Below are positions 63,591-64,000 of a stretch of 64,000 bases of DNA, one piece after another (within the stretch, counting starts at the first letter, position 1; each line of letters starts with the position of its first letter). Source of the DNA: Tyto alba. Taxonomy: Eukaryota > Chordata > Aves > Strigiformes > Tytonidae. The position numbers and the translations under genes are program-made. Below the pieces are notes generated by a model. It was not told the origin of the DNA and did not search any database. It saw only the letters and a list, made by a program, of their open reading frames with translations. The stretch spans positions 9,455,427 to 9,519,426 of the forward strand of contig NW_024881296.1 of the NCBI RefSeq assembly GCF_018691265.1, written 5' to 3'.

Positions 63591-63883
63591 GTCTGGTTAC
63601 TCTGCTTGTTCCGCATCACCCATGGCATTAGGTGGTGGCTGCTGGAGCTCGGAAGACTCTGTGGCAAATCCAGCTCTCAGAGCCCTGTCTCTCTGCCTGC
63701 AGAGAGAAAAGGATATGTGGGTTTTATTCTTCAAAATTTGGACTTCTAGTGTCTTCCGTGGCTTGGTATCTTCTGTTTAGTATCTTACCTGGTTCGCCTA
63801 GTCACAGGTACATTCAGGGAAATTTCTGCTGCTTTCTTCAAGTTTTGCTACTGTTGCTGGGACCTTTTATCTGAGACCCAATG
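63591..63883 (+). other. candidate spliced exon, probably noncoding or UTR
   Basis: The left border follows a strong acceptor: a long CT-rich tract ending TCTCCTTCAG at 63590. The right border is a near-consensus donor ATG/GTAAGT, cutting after 63883. The 293 bp between them is GC-richer than its flanks. Every frame contains a stop (including 63872-63874 and a TAG near 63780), so it cannot be an internal coding exon. It could be a 5' UTR or lncRNA exon; a CCCATGG start context occurs near 63620. No gene identity can be given. Confidence 0.3.
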
Positions 63884-64000
63884 GTAAGTCTTTTCCCAAT
63901 ATGTTCTTATGGTGAAAACTTCTCCTCTCTTTTGGCCTTTGGCTTTCTGGCAGATTTATAATGGGTGTAACACAAACCTGAGTCTGCTTTGGGTTTAAAT
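63884..64000. other. right edge, noncoding
   Basis: AT-rich sequence after the candidate donor; nothing else was recognised. Confidence 0.4.

Noticed and set aside
1..64000. CRISPR array, prokaryotic operons, tRNA or rRNA genes
   Set aside because: No regularly spaced repeats, no ribosome-binding or operon structure, and no tRNA A/B boxes or rRNA motifs found by eye; the sequence is vertebrate nuclear DNA.

Overview
The window looks like avian nuclear DNA. Two kinds of evidence support this: a truncated CR1 LINE (34127-34845) that matches the standard bird CR1 3' region almost clause by clause, and two bird-type endogenous retrovirus solo LTRs (13031-14104 and 19621-20190). The rest is AT-rich, with frequent A/T homopolymers and microsatellites, few CpGs outside a handful of patches, and stop codons dense in all six frames. 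I recognise no complete protein-coding gene, tRNA, rRNA or known ncRNA. The sequence suits an intergenic stretch (gene desert) or a very large intron, and I cannot tell which from the sequence alone.

Layout. 1-13030 is AT-rich unique sequence with a GC/CpG-richer patch (about 2690-2990), a tetranucleotide hairpin (3926-3969), a pair of palindromes sharing the core AGGTGCACCT (8633-8672) beside an A/AT microsatellite, a 36-nt hairpin (10480-10515) and a forkhead-like palindrome (11199-11218). 13031-20190 holds the two antisense solo LTRs and the unique DNA between them. 20191-34126 is mostly unique AT-rich DNA, with CpG-richer islands at about 21120-21240, 23560-23900 and 25920-26130 and a compound GTT/GTTT/GTTTT microsatellite (32537-32636). 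The CR1 fragment follows. 34846-64000 is again mostly unique, with a probable ancient inverted-repeat element (51398-51653), a 23-copy TTTTG array (54396-54510), a C14/A16 junction (57941-57970), a coding-like but unidentified minus-strand ORF (60917-61171) and a candidate spliced exon near the right edge (63591-63883).

No genes act together here, so there is no pathway to describe. The functional content I can defend is mobile-element relics, simple repeats and a few symmetric motifs that could be regulatory. I did not find convincing evidence of a new biological system. The best items for follow-up are the palindrome doublet near 8.65 kb, the CpG-dense patches, the candidate exon at 63.6 kb and the minus-strand ORF at 61 kb.
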